The position numbers and the translations under genes are program-made. The notes beneath the pieces were generated by a model, which worked only from the letters and a program-made list of their open reading frames with translations, was not told the origin of the DNA and did no database searches. 64,000 bases of DNA from the NCBI RefSeq assembly GCF_014695915.1, contig NZ_JACJPF010000044.1, positions 1 through 64,000 on the forward strand. Direction: 5' to 3'. The DNA comes from Trichocoleus sp. FACHB-40. Its GTDB lineage: Bacteria; Cyanobacteriota; Cyanobacteriia; Cyanobacteriales; FACHB-T130. This document shows positions 25,294 to 35,700 of this stretch, piece after piece (the first letter of the stretch is position 1; each line of letters begins with the position of its first letter).

Positions 25294-28260
25294 TTAGTTT
25301 TCTAGGATAGACACTATAGGAAATTCAATAACTGTTATATCTTCTTCTGCTTCTGTACGTGTACTGTAAACTCGACCGTGCCAAGCCCGATGAAAGTCTG
25401 GGTAATTCATCTTTATGGCACAATACCAAATATCTTCGTAGTAATTTTTTTCTACATAATTTTCCTTTTCCATATAGTGTTTTAGAAGAGCAACTATACA
25501 TAACCAAGTATCCATGTTTTTTAGATTTAGTACAATTCCTTGACTGGCTAATCTTTCCTGCTTACAGTCAAAAAATGAATAAAGGATGCTTGAGTCAAGT
25601 TGCTTCAATTTCTCCAAAGATTGCTGCCATAATTGCCGTTCTTTCTCTAGGTCTGATATTCCGTTTATTAGTTCGCAAAGAACCTTAATAGCTTGCTGTT
25701 TGTACTGCTGAGTTCTCCCTAAAGTAGAGGCGGCTTGCAAACGTTCCCAAGGCTCCTGACTAGGGTTGATAAACTTCTTGAGAACCCTAATTGCATCTGG
25801 ATTTTCTGGGTCAGTTCCTAGCAAGTTACAAGCAGCTAGTAGAGGAATATTTACTATAATATCGCCCCGCTCGCTGTTTAGCATCTCAGTCAGCGTCTTG
25901 ATAGCCTTCGGGTGGCGGGGAGAGATTTGTCCTAAGGTAGAGGCAGCATTAAGACGTAAACCTTGATTGCGATCGATTAAATCCGTCAAGAAGTCAATCG
26001 CCTCCGGGCTACCGCAGTCAAGTTCTCCTAAGAAATTAGCAGCTTCTAGACAAACCCAGTCAGGTAAGTCGGTATTCCATAACTGCTGCTTTAGAAAGTT
26101 AACAGCTTCTCGTTTATCTGGGTTAATTTTTCCTAAAAAAAATGCTGCTTCTAGTGGGAGTTCTTTATCGTCGATGTTAGTATTCATCAACTTAGTCAGG
26201 GCAGCAATAACTTTTGAGTTACCAGTGCCGATTTGCATTAAGCTGTTAAAGACTTTCCAACGAGCATCATCATCCAAAAAATCGCTGTCTAGCGCCTTAA
26301 TCAAAACATTGATAACTCTTGTACGATCGGTTTCTAGTAAAGTCGCCCAAATTGCTGGATTAACAACCCTATCAACTCCTGTAGGCGAGTCGTGTTCTGT
26401 GGCATACTCGACAAGCCTTGCCACAATCCAATCAGCACCGATACAGTCTCTAAATTCTGCAATGCCAGCAGCGGCTAGAAAAAGCGCTAGATACCAGTAG
26501 AAGTCCCAGCACCCATCCTCAAACTCAATCAATGCCCGGATAAAATCCTCCTTTTGCTGCTTTGGTACTTCTTCCTCTGGTCGCCCTAACCACAGCAAAA
26601 TTATCTCTTTCCACTGTGGCTCAAAAATACGGTAAGAGTTTCGTGCTGGTTTGGGGTTGTTATTGTCGTGTTCGCGGGGTAAAAAATAATCCCAATCATC
26701 AATCACACAAGCTGCAAAATATTCCTGAAACGTGGGATGGAAGAAGGCATATACTTTTTCATCGGTTTCTGCATCCTTGTAGACAAAATTCAGCCAATGC
26801 AACTTTTCAGTTGCTAACTTAAACAAGTCTTCCCCCATGACATCGAGCGCAAAACTCTCTCGTATTCCAAACCGGGATTTTTCTTTATCAATTGCTTTCC
26901 GTGCCAGCAGCCCCAGCGCTGTGTTTAACTCCTTACGCTTTATCGCATTTGTGGAAAATTGTTCTTGTTTCCAATCATAGAAAGCTCGCGTAAATTGCTC
27001 GTAAAGCGCGGCTTTAGTTTCTGGTAAATCGCCTTGGCGGAAATACCAGCTTTGACACAGCAACGACAGCCGCAGGGGGTTTTTGACTAAATCTCGGATA
27101 CGCTGATGTCTGTCTTCATCTAGCTTTTCCCGTAACGGTTCCCCTAGTTCTGGTTTGTCAGTTTGGGAGAACCACTCACAGATAAACTGTCTCACTTGAT
27201 CTGGTTTATTGCTTTCCCCATAGCTAAAGTCCAAGGTGCGATAAGTATCAAAACCCGGTAAAGCATTAACACTTGCATCCCAGACATTTTGCCGACAAGT
27301 CACCACAGTTCGCGCATCAGCAACCCAGCCTGTAAGGTGTTCTTCTCTAATTTTGCGTAAAGCTTCGACGGGTGAGGATGCTGGCATTTCGTCCACTCCA
27401 TCCAACAGCAGCAACACTTGACCGCTTTTGAACAGATTTTCTAGTTCTTTCTGCTGTTCTGTGACATCTGAAGTTTTAAGCGCGTCTTTTAGCCACTTCT
27501 GACGCAGGTATTCTTCTAAACTTTTATCTCTCAAACTACCCAGAGAAACCCAAATTGGGAAACCTGGTGTTTTTGGAGAGAATGCGATCGCTTCTAGCAG
27601 AGTAGTTTTCCCGGCTCCCGGTTCGCCAATGATGGCGATGCGTCTCCCTTGGCTCTTTTTGCTTTGTCCCTGCGTAATAACTTGCTCTAGAAACTCGTGA
27701 TGCTCATAAGTTTGGGTGATTTCTTCCTCATGTAGCTGGAAAAAACCCGATCCTTGCTCTGGTGAAACAGAGAAATCGTCGCTACGTCTGGGTTGGTGTT
27801 TGCGCTCGACTAATCCCAGCTCTACATAAAATGCTTTAGAAACTACCTCGGTAGCTTGTCGTCTGATGTTTAGTTTCTGAGACTCCAGCATATCGCGGCA
27901 AATTTGTGTCCAGTCATGAGACGCGATCGCGCTACCAGTCTCAGAATCTTTGTGTTGCTGTTGTTCTAAATACACTTTTTCCAGGCAAGCTTGCACTCTC
28001 TTAACCTTGCCTTTGTACTCGGAGTTTATTTCAGGAAAACTCTGTGAAAGCTTATCGAATATCTCCTTCATGCGCTTGTTATAGGTCTGAAGAGCTTTCT
28101 CAGGTTCACCTCCTATAACTTCATCTGCAATATCCTGATTTTTCTTATCGATGTTCTGCCGAGCAAATCTGACCAGTAAAACTGCTTCCTGCGGCACAGT
28201 CAGCTCATGGTCAGAGGCTATCACTTTTAGAAAATTATCCCAGCCATCCCATAATTTCAT
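25294..28260 (-). CDS. NACHT-HEAT STAND NTPase (NLR-like)
   Basis: A 988-residue protein. Residues 1-100 form a helical region with a possible helix-turn-helix look (TVPQEAVLLVRFARQN, NQDIADEVIGGEPEKAL). A linker (DWTQICRDMLESQKLNIRRQ, about 117-134) typical of cyanobacterial NACHT proteins precedes the NACHT module: Walker A GEPGAGKT at 212-219, Walker B LLLLDGVDE at 283-291, sensor-like VVTCRQNVWD. The C-terminal half has repeated helical pairs (AANFLGELDCGSPEAIDFL, AASTLGQISPRHPKAIKTL) of HEAT type. STAND ATPases of this build act as ligand-triggered switches, and several bacterial relatives are antiphage defence proteins. A defence role here is inference. No toxin effector domain is visible unless the N-terminus is one. 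Confidence 0.9.
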   Translation of the reverse strand: MKLWDGWDNFLKVIASDHELTVPQEAVLLVRFARQNIDKKNQDIADEVIGGEPEKALQTYNKRMKEIFDKLSQSFPEINSEYKGKVKRVQACLEKVYLEQQQHKDSETGSAIASHDWTQICRDMLESQKLNIRRQATEVVSKAFYVELGLVERKHQPRRSDDFSVSPEQGSGFFQLHEEEITQTYEHHEFLEQVITQGQSKKSQGRRIAIIGEPGAGKTTLLEAIAFSPKTPGFPIWVSLGSLRDKSLEEYLRQKWLKDALKTSDVTEQQKELENLFKSGQVLLLLDGVDEMPASSPVEALRKIREEHLTGWVADARTVVTCRQNVWDASVNALPGFDTYRTLDFSYGESNKPDQVRQFICEWFSQTDKPELGEPLREKLDEDRHQRIRDLVKNPLRLSLLCQSWYFRQGDLPETKAALYEQFTRAFYDWKQEQFSTNAIKRKELNTALGLLARKAIDKEKSRFGIRESFALDVMGEDLFKLATEKLHWLNFVYKDAETDEKVYAFFHPTFQEYFAACVIDDWDYFLPREHDNNNPKPARNSYRIFEPQWKEIILLWLGRPEEEVPKQQKEDFIRALIEFEDGCWDFYWYLALFLAAAGIAEFRDCIGADWIVARLVEYATEHDSPTGVDRVVNPAIWATLLETDRTRVINVLIKALDSDFLDDDARWKVFNSLMQIGTGNSKVIAALTKLMNTNIDDKELPLEAAFFLGKINPDKREAVNFLKQQLWNTDLPDWVCLEAANFLGELDCGSPEAIDFLTDLIDRNQGLRLNAASTLGQISPRHPKAIKTLTEMLNSERGDIIVNIPLLAACNLLGTDPENPDAIRVLKKFINPSQEPWERLQAASTLGRTQQYKQQAIKVLCELINGISDLEKERQLWQQSLEKLKQLDSSILYSFFDCKQERLASQGIVLNLKNMDTWLCIVALLKHYMEKENYVEKNYYEDIWYCAIKMNYPDFHRAWHGRVYSTRTEAEEDITVIEFPIVSILEN

Positions 28261-28451
28261 AACGCGATCGCAGTCTCGACAGGTTCTCAGCTTCTTGATT
28301 ACGAACTTAACCTATTACTCAGCCAATCTCAACTAGAAGAATTCTTCTACTTTACTAGAAGTTATTAGGGACTAGGAATTAGCAAAAGTTCCTCTTAGCA
28401 TGAATTTAATGCTAAATCCAGCACTCCAAACTAAGTTAAAGAGGCAAATTT

Positions 28452-28616
28452 ATGGACTGCTTTCAGTATGTAATCCCTGGCTTAGAGCAATTCTTCCCAA
28501 CGGAAATAGAACGGAATAACTCAAATTCAACTGACGAAAAACTAGAAAGTCAGACTGACATCAAGAACCATTCGGAGTTTCAAAATCTAGAGCCTGAGCC
28601 TGAATCTTTTTCCTAA
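28452..28616 (+). CDS. Possible 54-residue small protein
   Basis: ATG at 28452 preceded by GAGG 7 bp upstream opens a 54-residue frame ending TAA at 28614-28616. The protein starts MDCFQYVIPGLEQFFP and ends in an acidic tail (LEPEPESFS). A 7-bp palindrome TTAGCAT/ATGCTAA (28395-28415) lies upstream, where an operator could sit. No family recognised; coding status rests on the ribosome site and frame only. Confidence 0.35.
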   Translation: MDCFQYVIPGLEQFFPTEIERNNSNSTDEKLESQTDIKNHSEFQNLEPEPESFS

Positions 28617-28662
28617 TCTGCGTCTAATATACCCTGTGAATAGAATTCACGATTGTAAAAAC

Positions 28663-28862
28663 GTAGGGACGGGTTTGAAACCATCGGTGTCAATTTAAGC
28701 CCCGGCGAATGAATTCGCGGCTACAAAAACCAAGTCCGCCTGCCTTGGCTAACGGATCGAGATTCTTATAACCCGCGCAGGCGGGTTTTGTTTGTATAGC
28801 TGCGGTTTCAACCGCCAAGCTAACGTTAAGTTGACACCAATGGTTTGAAACCCGCCCCTACC
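28663..28862. repeat. Nested composite palindromic repeat, copy A
   Basis: Outer inverted arms GTAGGGACGGGTTTGAAACC plus ATCGGTGTCAATTTAAGC (28663-28700) pair with the inverse at about 28819-28860. Inside lie a palindrome GGCGAATGAATTCG with CGGCTACAAAAAC, a central hairpin AACCCGCGCAGGCGGGTT, and TGCGGTTTCAACCGC. Copy B is at 55301-55575. Confidence 0.85.
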
Positions 28863-28887
28863 ATGCTAAGAGTAATCAACAATTCTA

Positions 28888-28939
28888 AAACCTGCGTAGG
28901 CAGGTTTTGTCTGTGTAGCCGCGACTTTAGTCGCCAGGG
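28888..28939. repeat. Partial copy of the composite repeat
   Basis: The segment AACCTGCGTAGGCAGGTTTT followed by GTCTGTGTAGCCGCGACTTT and AGTCGCC is a diverged copy of the right half of the composite element at 28663-28862. It abuts the 3' end of the usp gene. Confidence 0.7.
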
Positions 28940-28954
28940 CTTCTTTTTTAACTC

Positions 28955-29380
28955 TTATCCCGGCTTTACCACTAGCACAGAACATGGAGCATCTGTAACA
29001 ACTTGGCTACTAACAGAACCTTCTAAAATTCGCTTTAACCCAGTTAAACCACGACTGCCAATCACAATCAAATCAACCTGATAGATATTAGCAAGGCGAA
29101 TAATTTCTTCAGCGGGATCGCCAGTGACAATTTCTAGCTCGCTGTCGCAATTTAGGTCAACCTGATAAGATTGCAGCTGCTTTTCAATCTGCCGATAGGG
29201 TAAATCCTCAGAACACGTCTGCGGACGGTCAACGGCAATTTCCACCTCAGACTCAGACGAAGGAATGACATGAGAGAGGATGATTTTGGTCGCTGGCTGT
29301 ATTTGCAGTTCTTTCAAAGACTCAATCACTCGCTCCGAAAGTTCTGAACCATCCAAAGCCACCAGAATAGTTTTTAGCAC
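28955..29380 (-). CDS. Universal stress protein A family protein
   Basis: A 141-residue cytoplasmic UspA-fold protein. It begins KTILVALDGSELSE and has the ATP-binding signature G-2x-G-9x-G-S in GSRGLTGLKRILEGS near the C-terminus, so it belongs to the nucleotide-binding class. The start is GTG at 29380, fixed by AAGGAG about 10 bp upstream. It begins 12 bp after the hisD stop, so it is likely co-transcribed with hisD. The role in stress tolerance is family-level knowledge; no specific partner is known. Confidence 0.93.
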   Translation of the reverse strand: MLKTILVALDGSELSERVIESLKELQIQPATKIILSHVIPSSESEVEIAVDRPQTCSEDLPYRQIEKQLQSYQVDLNCDSELEIVTGDPAEEIIRLANIYQVDLIVIGSRGLTGLKRILEGSVSSQVVTDAPCSVLVVKPG

Positions 29381-29392
29381 CCAAAAATCTCC

Positions 29393-30700
29393 TTACTCAT
29401 CAGTCGGCTTCTCTGTTCGCAGTCGCACCGAGTCAGCGTGGGAAGGCAGACCCTCAGCTTGAGCGAGAATCTGAATAGCGTTGCTAACCTTCTGGAGCGC
29501 TGTAGGAGAGTATTGTATCAGGCTGGAGTGTTTCATAAAGGTTTCTACTCCCAGCGCTGAGGCGTATCGGGCGGCGCCAGAGGTGGGCAAGGTGTGATTA
29601 GGCCCTGCCAAATAATCTCCCACGGCTTCCGGCGTTGAGTTACCCAGGAATATAGCACCAGCGTGGCGAATTTTTTCGAGTATTTCCCAAGGTTCTTGCA
29701 CCTCAAGCTCTAGGTGTTCCGGGGCGAACTCATTGGAAAGTTCTGCGGCAACATTCAAAGAGTCAACTACAACAATTAAGCCGTAGTGCGCGATCGCTTT
29801 CTCTGTCAGTAGCCGTCGCGGATGATTCTCCAGCTGTCGCTCTACCTCTAACTGTACTTTCTTCGCCAACCCTGCATCCGTTGTCACCAGAATTGCCGCT
29901 GCCATCGGGTCGTGTTCTGCCTGTGCCAACATATCAGCCGCTACGTATACCGGGTTGGCAGCACCATCGGCAATCACCAGCACCTCCGAAGGGCCAGCCA
30001 GGGAGTCAATCCCCACTGTGCCATACACGAGTTTTTTCGCCAAGGTGACATATATATTACCGGGGCCTGTAATGACATCTACCTTTGGGATAGTTTCAGT
30101 CCCATAGGCCAAAGCCGCGATCGCTTGTGCGCCCCCTACCCGATAAATTTCCTGTACTCCTGCTTCCTGAGCAGCCACCAGCACCGCCGCGTTAATGGTT
30201 TTCCCTTGCCCTGGTGGTGTCACCATCACAATTCGAGGGACACCAGCCACCTTGGCTGGAATGGCGTTCATCAACACCGTACTGGGATAGCTTGCCCTAC
30301 CGCCAGGAACGTAAAGTCCGGCTTTGTCTACAGGCGTGTAGCGCTTCCCTAGGACTATTTCATCCTCCCCGAATTGCACCCAAGATTTCGGGATGCGCTG
30401 TCGGTGGAACGCTTCTATCTGTTGACGTGCCAGCCCAATCGCGTCTAGTAACTCCTTGGACACCTGCTGATAGGCAGCATCCAGTTCTGAGCCACTGACT
30501 CGCAATTGTTCAGCCGTAAAACTTTGCCCGTCAAATTCAGCCGTGTAGTGCAGCAGGGCTTTGTCGCCTTGCCGTTTCACAGCCTGTAAGACTTCCCGAA
30601 CAGTTGCCTCTTTGTGGACAATCTGATCGTCGTGTGTGCGATCGCAAATACGCCGCAGTTCAGTTTTTGCCTCAGCTACCTGAGTAATGATTCGCAGCAT
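29393..30700 (-). CDS. hisD: Histidinol dehydrogenase
   Basis: A 435-residue enzyme that oxidises L-histidinol to L-histidine with two NAD+, the last two steps of histidine synthesis; zinc-dependent and cytoplasmic. Visible family signatures: YVPGGRASYPSTVLMNAIPA, GVQEIYRVGGAQAIAALAYG, VDVITGPGNIYVTLAKK, the zinc-site segment LAQAEHDPMA, and ANEFAPEHLEL-type NEFAPEHLE. Full length with an ATG start. No other his gene is adjacent, as usual in cyanobacteria. It is followed by a usp gene 12 bp downstream and is divergent from rpsT. Confidence 0.97.
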   Translation of the reverse strand: MLRIITQVAEAKTELRRICDRTHDDQIVHKEATVREVLQAVKRQGDKALLHYTAEFDGQSFTAEQLRVSGSELDAAYQQVSKELLDAIGLARQQIEAFHRQRIPKSWVQFGEDEIVLGKRYTPVDKAGLYVPGGRASYPSTVLMNAIPAKVAGVPRIVMVTPPGQGKTINAAVLVAAQEAGVQEIYRVGGAQAIAALAYGTETIPKVDVITGPGNIYVTLAKKLVYGTVGIDSLAGPSEVLVIADGAANPVYVAADMLAQAEHDPMAAAILVTTDAGLAKKVQLEVERQLENHPRRLLTEKAIAHYGLIVVVDSLNVAAELSNEFAPEHLELEVQEPWEILEKIRHAGAIFLGNSTPEAVGDYLAGPNHTLPTSGAARYASALGVETFMKHSSLIQYSPTALQKVSNAIQILAQAEGLPSHADSVRLRTEKPTDE

Positions 30701-30904
30701 GGAGTCGGAATCACCATCTAGGAATTACCCGCACGAGTTCAGGTCAAACATCATTCTCATCAGTTCAGACGATCCAGCGATTCGCCTTTACTCGTTTCTA
30801 TAGCTTAACTGGATTTTTCCAGGGATCGCTATACTATTTAGAGAGATGCTATATTAATCTATCTAGTTATCTTTCTTACCTGTACTAAAATTTCCCTCAA
30901 GACT
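30701..30904. promoter_or_regulatory. Divergent hisD/rpsT promoter region
   Basis: A TATACT (30830-30835) with TTAACT 19 bp upstream, and a further TATATT (30850-30855), are candidate -10/-35 elements facing rpsT. CTGG-ATTTTT-CCAG forms a small hairpin between them. Assignment is by eye and tentative. Confidence 0.35.
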
Positions 30905-31249
30905 GTGGCCAATACTAAGTCAGCTCTCAAGCGAGTCCAAATAGCCGAACGCAACCGTGTGCGTAATAAGACCTACAAATCAGCTGTGAAGACGCTGATG
31001 AAGAATTACATGAGTGCCGTTCAAACCTACGCAGCCAATCCGTCTCCGGAATTACTGCAAGAGGTTGAGAGTCGGATGTCAGCGGCTTACAGCAAAATTG
31101 ACAAAGCGGTAAAGCGGGGAGTGTTGCATACCAACAATGGCTCTCGGAAAAAATCCCGTCTTGCCAAAGCTCTCAAACGGACACTTCCCCAAACCGCAAC
31201 GGGAACAACATCAGATTCAGCGACGACTGAGGATACGGCTGATTCTTAG
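30905..31249 (+). CDS. rpsT: 30S ribosomal protein S20
   Basis: A 114-residue protein that binds 16S rRNA early in 30S assembly. The N-terminus [20 protein letters not shown] and [20 protein letters not shown] are typical. The start is GTG at 30905. It is longer than most S20 proteins (about 85-100 residues) because of a Thr/Ser/Asp-rich acidic tail after residue 95. The spacer to tatD (31250-31357) contains degenerate TAACGAC-type heptamers. Confidence 0.97.
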   Translation: MANTKSALKRVQIAERNRVRNKTYKSAVKTLMKNYMSAVQTYAANPSPELLQEVESRMSAAYSKIDKAVKRGVLHTNNGSRKKSRLAKALKRTLPQTATGTTSDSATTEDTADS

Positions 31250-31357
31250 CTCTCAAGAGCTTGTTGTCAGTTGTCATTAGTCCTTAGTTCATAACACAGG
31301 CATCCCGCTTGTGTCCTTAGCCTTAACCAATGGCTAACGACTAACGATCAATAACTA

Positions 31358-32164
31358 ATGACTCAACGTATGCAGTTGATCGACAGCCACGTTCATATAA
31401 ACTTTGATGTTTTCCAGTCGGATCTGGAGGCATTACAAGAGCGCTGGCGGGAAGCGGGGGTGGTTCGGCTGGTGCATTCGTGCGTCGAGCCTGCTGAGTT
31501 TGCTAGTATTCAAATGCTAGCGAACCGCTTTCCCGAACTACACTTCGCTGTGGGGTTACATCCCCTAGATGCCGAAAAGTGGACATCAGAGACTGCCGAA
31601 GGAATTCGGTCGCTGGCGATTTCTGACAGCAGAGTTGTAGCCATTGGCGAAACTGGGCTAGATTTTTACAAAGCCCAAGATTGGGCGCAGCAAAAAATGG
31701 TATTTGAGGCGCAGCTATTGTTGGCCCATCAACTAGATTTGCCTGTAATTATCCACTGCCGCGATGCCGCCGTCGCGATGCGAGAACTATTGCAAGATTT
31801 CTGGAAAGACATTGCTCCGGTGCGGGGTGTTATGCACTGCTGGGGAGGCACACCAGAAGAATCGCAATGGTTTTTGGATCTGGGCTTTTATATAAGCCTC
31901 AGCGGAATCGTGACATTTAAAAATGCCACACAGATTCAGGAATCGGCGAAAATTATCCCAAGCGATCGCCTCCTGATTGAAACCGACTGCCCCTTCCTCG
32001 CACCAGTTCCCAAGCGTGGCAAGCGCAACGAGCCTGCCTATGTTCGCTATGTGGCAGAATGTCTAGCCTCGCTTCGGGGTGTCTCTCTAGAGACTATAGC
32101 AGCGCAAACCACCGAAAATGCTTGTAAATTGTTTCGCCTTCCTGATGAGTCAGGACTCACGTAA
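31358..32164 (+). CDS. tatD: TatD family metal-dependent deoxyribonuclease
   Basis: A 268-residue TIM-barrel hydrolase. Metal ligands are visible: HVH (His11, His13), [15 protein letters not shown] and the C-terminal ETDCPFLAP. The family has 3'-5' DNase activity and is linked to DNA repair and degradation; the exact substrate is not settled for this member. The start may be ATG 31358 or ATG 31370 (MQLIDSHVH); the second matches the usual family N-terminus. It lies between rpsT and rpoB on the same strand, and may be transcribed with rpsT. Confidence 0.93.
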   Translation: MTQRMQLIDSHVHINFDVFQSDLEALQERWREAGVVRLVHSCVEPAEFASIQMLANRFPELHFAVGLHPLDAEKWTSETAEGIRSLAISDSRVVAIGETGLDFYKAQDWAQQKMVFEAQLLLAHQLDLPVIIHCRDAAVAMRELLQDFWKDIAPVRGVMHCWGGTPEESQWFLDLGFYISLSGIVTFKNATQIQESAKIIPSDRLLIETDCPFLAPVPKRGKRNEPAYVRYVAECLASLRGVSLETIAAQTTENACKLFRLPDESGLT

Positions 32165-32706
32165 AGGACACACATCACAGGAAAATTGAGAATTTCCGGT
32201 TGCCTGTTCCTGTTAACTTAGAATTATTAACCTAGTTAGCAGTAAAATGTCAACCAAAAAACTAAATCTGCGTCATAATATTTAATAGACCGGCTATGAC
32301 CAAAATTCTTTCAGTAAAAGTGCGATCGCATCCTCAGCGTAATGAAGACACTTCAACCGCAAGCCCTACACCGTCCTTATATCAGGTAAATAAGCACTAA
32401 ATATTTTCTTTGAGCTTTCCTTTAAGACATTCCTGAGACGTTGCGGTACTGCCAACAGCGGTAGTTAACGTCTCAGGATATTATTGCGAATCGCTCGTCC
32501 TTGTGTTAGAGAGAGATTCCATACCCCGTCATATTTGGCAGGATGCAGCATGAAGCCAGAAAAAAGAAGGCTCCCGCCAAAAACAAGAAGTTCCTGTATG
32601 GAAGCTTTTCTCATCCGCCCATACAACCTACGCTCTGTATGGGCAAAAAGCCATAGCCCTGTTCTCCAAGATTGCTGAGGCCCGAATTGTTAGAGAGAGG
32701 AAACGC
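32165..32706 (+). promoter_or_regulatory. Long rpoB leader/promoter region
   Basis: A 542-bp region with no convincing gene; a 64-codon frame (32484-32678) looks like chance. It must hold the rpoB operon promoter. It contains the long inverted repeat at 32432-32477 and ends in a strong ribosome site, AGAGAGG at 32694-32700, 6 bp before the rpoB ATG. One HIP1-type site is near 32323. Confidence 0.6.
32432..32477 (+). promoter_or_regulatory. Long hairpin upstream of rpoB
   Basis: A perfect 11-bp stem CCTGAGACGTT (32432-32442) and AACGTCTCAGG (32467-32477) encloses a second stem TACTGC/GCGGTA, so the RNA would fold into an extended two-part hairpin. No T-run follows, so it is not a terminator by form. 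A leader element for feedback control of RNA polymerase synthesis, or an operator, is possible (inference). Confidence 0.5.
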
Positions 32707-35700
32707 ATGAATAGTCAGACCGAAACCACCGCCGCTTATATGTTGCCAGACCTGGTTGAAATCCAAAGAGCCAGCTTCCGCTGGTTTTTGGAAGAAGGTC
32801 TGATTGAAGAACTCGACTCCTTTAGTCCTATCACCGACTATACAGGCAAACTAGAGCTGCATTTCTTGGGCAAAAACTACAAACTCAAGCGGCCCAAGTA
32901 CGATGTGGACGAGGCGAAGCGGCGGGATGCCAGCTACGCAGTGCAGATGTACGTCCCCACCAGGCTGATTAATAAAGAAGATGGAACCATCAAGGAACAA
33001 GATGTTTTCATCGGCGATTTGCCTTTGATGACAGACCGAGGCACCTTTATTATCAACGGTGCTGAGCGAGTTATTGTTAACCAGATTGTCCGCTCTCCCG
33101 GAGTTTATTACAAATCCGAGACAGACAAAAACGGTCGCCGCACCTACTCAGCTTCCTTGATTCCCAACCGGGGGGCGTGGCTGAAATTTGAGACAGATAA
33201 AAATGACCTGGTGTGGGTGCGAATTGACAAAACCCGCAAACTCTCAGCGCAGGTATTGCTGAAGTCGCTGGGACTTTCTGACTCGGAAATTTTCGATGCC
33301 TTGCGCCACCCGGAATATTTCCAGAAAACGATTGAGAAAGAAGGGCAATTCTCCGAAGAAGAAGCTCTAATGGAACTTTATCGCAAGCTGCGTCCGGGGG
33401 AACCACCCACCGTGTCCGGGGGACAGCAGTTATTGGAGTCGCGCTTTTTTGACCCGAAGCGGTATGACTTGGGTCGAGTGGGACGCTATAAGCTGAATAA
33501 GAAGTTGCGCCTGTCTGTCCCAGATACGATGCGGGTGCTTACTGCCACGGATATTTTGGCAGCAGTAGACTATTTGATAAATCTGGAATTTGACATCGGT
33601 CAGACGGATGATATTGACCACTTGGGAAATCGGCGGGTGCGCTCGGTGGGCGAACTGTTGCAGAACCAGGTACGGGTGGGCTTAAACCGTTTAGAGCGGA
33701 TTATCCGGGAGCGGATGACGGTAAGCGATGCGGCTACCTTGACTCCGGCATCTTTGGTGAACCCGAAGCCTTTAGTGGCGGCTATTAAGGAATTTTTTGG
33801 GTCGTCGCAGTTGTCGCAGTTTATGGATCAGACGAATCCATTGGCGGAGCTGACCCACAAGCGGAGACTGTCGGCGCTAGGCCCTGGGGGACTGACGCGG
33901 GAACGGGCTGGTTTTGCGGTGCGAGATATTCACCCCAGTCACTACGGACGGATTTGCCCGATTGAAACACCAGAAGGCCCGAATGCCGGACTGATTGGTT
34001 CTTTGGCGACTCATGCGCGGGTGAATGCCTATGGGTTTATTGAGACACCCTTCTGGAAGTGTGATAAGGGGCGGGTGATGAAGGAAATTGCCCCCCAGTA
34101 CATGACGGCGGATGAGGAGGATGATTTGCGAGTGGCACCGGGGGATATTCCGGTGAACGAGCAGGAGATGATTCAGGGCGAATTGGTGCCAGTGCGCTAT
34201 CGTCAGGAATTCACCACCACAACGCCGGATCAGGTGGACTATGTGGCAGTGTCTCCGGTGCAGATTATTTCTGTAGCGACTTCGTTGATTCCGTTTTTGG
34301 AACACGATGATGCGAACCGGGCTTTGATGGGCTCGAACATGCAGCGGCAGGCGGTGCCATTGTTGCAACCAGAGCGTCCTTTAGTGGGGACTGGTTTGGA
34401 GGCGCAGGCGGCTCGGGACTCTGGGATGGTGATCGTGTGTCGCGATGAGGGGGAAGTTACTTATGTGGATGCGACGAAGATCAAGGTAAGGGCGCTGGAT
34501 GGAAACTCCGAACCGACTGGGCCGGAGACTCTGTATGAGTTACAGAAGTATCAGCGTTCTAACCAGGATACGTGTCTGAATCAGCGACCCCTGGTGTATG
34601 AAGGCGATCACGTAGTTGCCGGACAGGTGATGGCAGACGGAAGCGCTACTGAGGGCGGAGAACTCGCTCTGGGGCAGAACATCTTGGTGGCTTATATGCC
34701 TTGGGAAGGGTATAACTACGAAGATGCTATCTTGATTAGCGAACGTCTAGTTTATGACGATGTGTATACTTCTATACACATTGAGAAGTACGAGATAGAA
34801 GCGCGGCAAACCAAGCTGGGACCGGAGGAGATTACGCGGGAGATTCCCAACGTCGGCGAAGATTCGCTGCGGCAACTTGACGAAACGGGGATTATCCGGA
34901 TTGGTGCCTGGGTGGAAGCAGGGGATATTCTGGTAGGGAAAGTGACACCCAAGGGGGAATCTGACCAGCCGCCGGAAGAGAAGCTGCTGCGGGCAATCTT
35001 CGGAGAAAAGGCGCGGGACGTGCGGGACAATTCGCTGCGGGTGCCGAACGGAGAGAAAGGCCGCGTGGTGGACGTGCGAGTTTTCACCAGAGAGCAAGGT
35101 GACGAACTGCCGCCTGGGGCGAACATGGTGGTGCGTGTCTATGTGGCGCAGAAGCGGAAGATTCAGGTAGGCGACAAGATGGCGGGACGGCACGGGAATA
35201 AAGGAATTATTTCCCGCATCCTACCAGGGGAAGATATGCCTTACCTGCCGGATGGAACGCCTGTGGACATCGTGCTGAACCCCTTGGGAGTACCGAGCCG
35301 GATGAACGTGGGGCAGGTGTTTGAGTGCTTGCTGGGATGGGCTGGCGAGAACCTGGGAGTGCGCTTCAAGGTGACGCCCTTTGACGAGATGCACGGAGCA
35401 GAGAAGAGCCGGGAGTCGGTACACGGGAAGCTGGAGGAAGGGAAGAAGAAGACGGGGAAAGATTGGCTGTTTACTAACGACTTAAATGCCGGGAAGATTC
35501 AGGTATTTGATGGGCGGACTGGAGAGCCATTCGACCGTCCGATAACGGTGGGCAAAGCTTATATGTTGAAGCTAGTTCACTTGGTGGACGACAAGATCCA
35601 CGCTCGTTCCACAGGGCCGTACTCGTTGGTGACGCAGCAACCCTTGGGAGGGAAGGCGCAACAAGGAGGACAGCGATTTGGTGAGATGGAAGTATGGGCG

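Larger units (their letters stand above)
28617..28954. other. Repeat-filled spacer between the small ORF and usp
   Basis: This 338-bp stretch holds no gene. It is occupied by the nested palindromic repeat at 28663-28862 and a partial second copy of its right half at 28888-28939. Confidence 0.7.

Noticed and set aside
25967-26500. Plus-strand frame of 177 codons antisense to the NACHT gene
   Set aside because: It mirrors the HEAT-repeat codons and has low-complexity Ser/Ala/Leu content; the minus-strand gene has clear domains.
32484-32678. 64-codon frame in the rpoB leader
   Set aside because: Basic, low-information sequence without a ribosome site; more likely part of the untranslated leader.
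34747-35193. Antisense frames inside rpoB, rpoC1 and rpoC2
   Set aside because: These frames (up to about 160 codons) are shadows of highly conserved polymerase genes and have no ribosome sites or domains.
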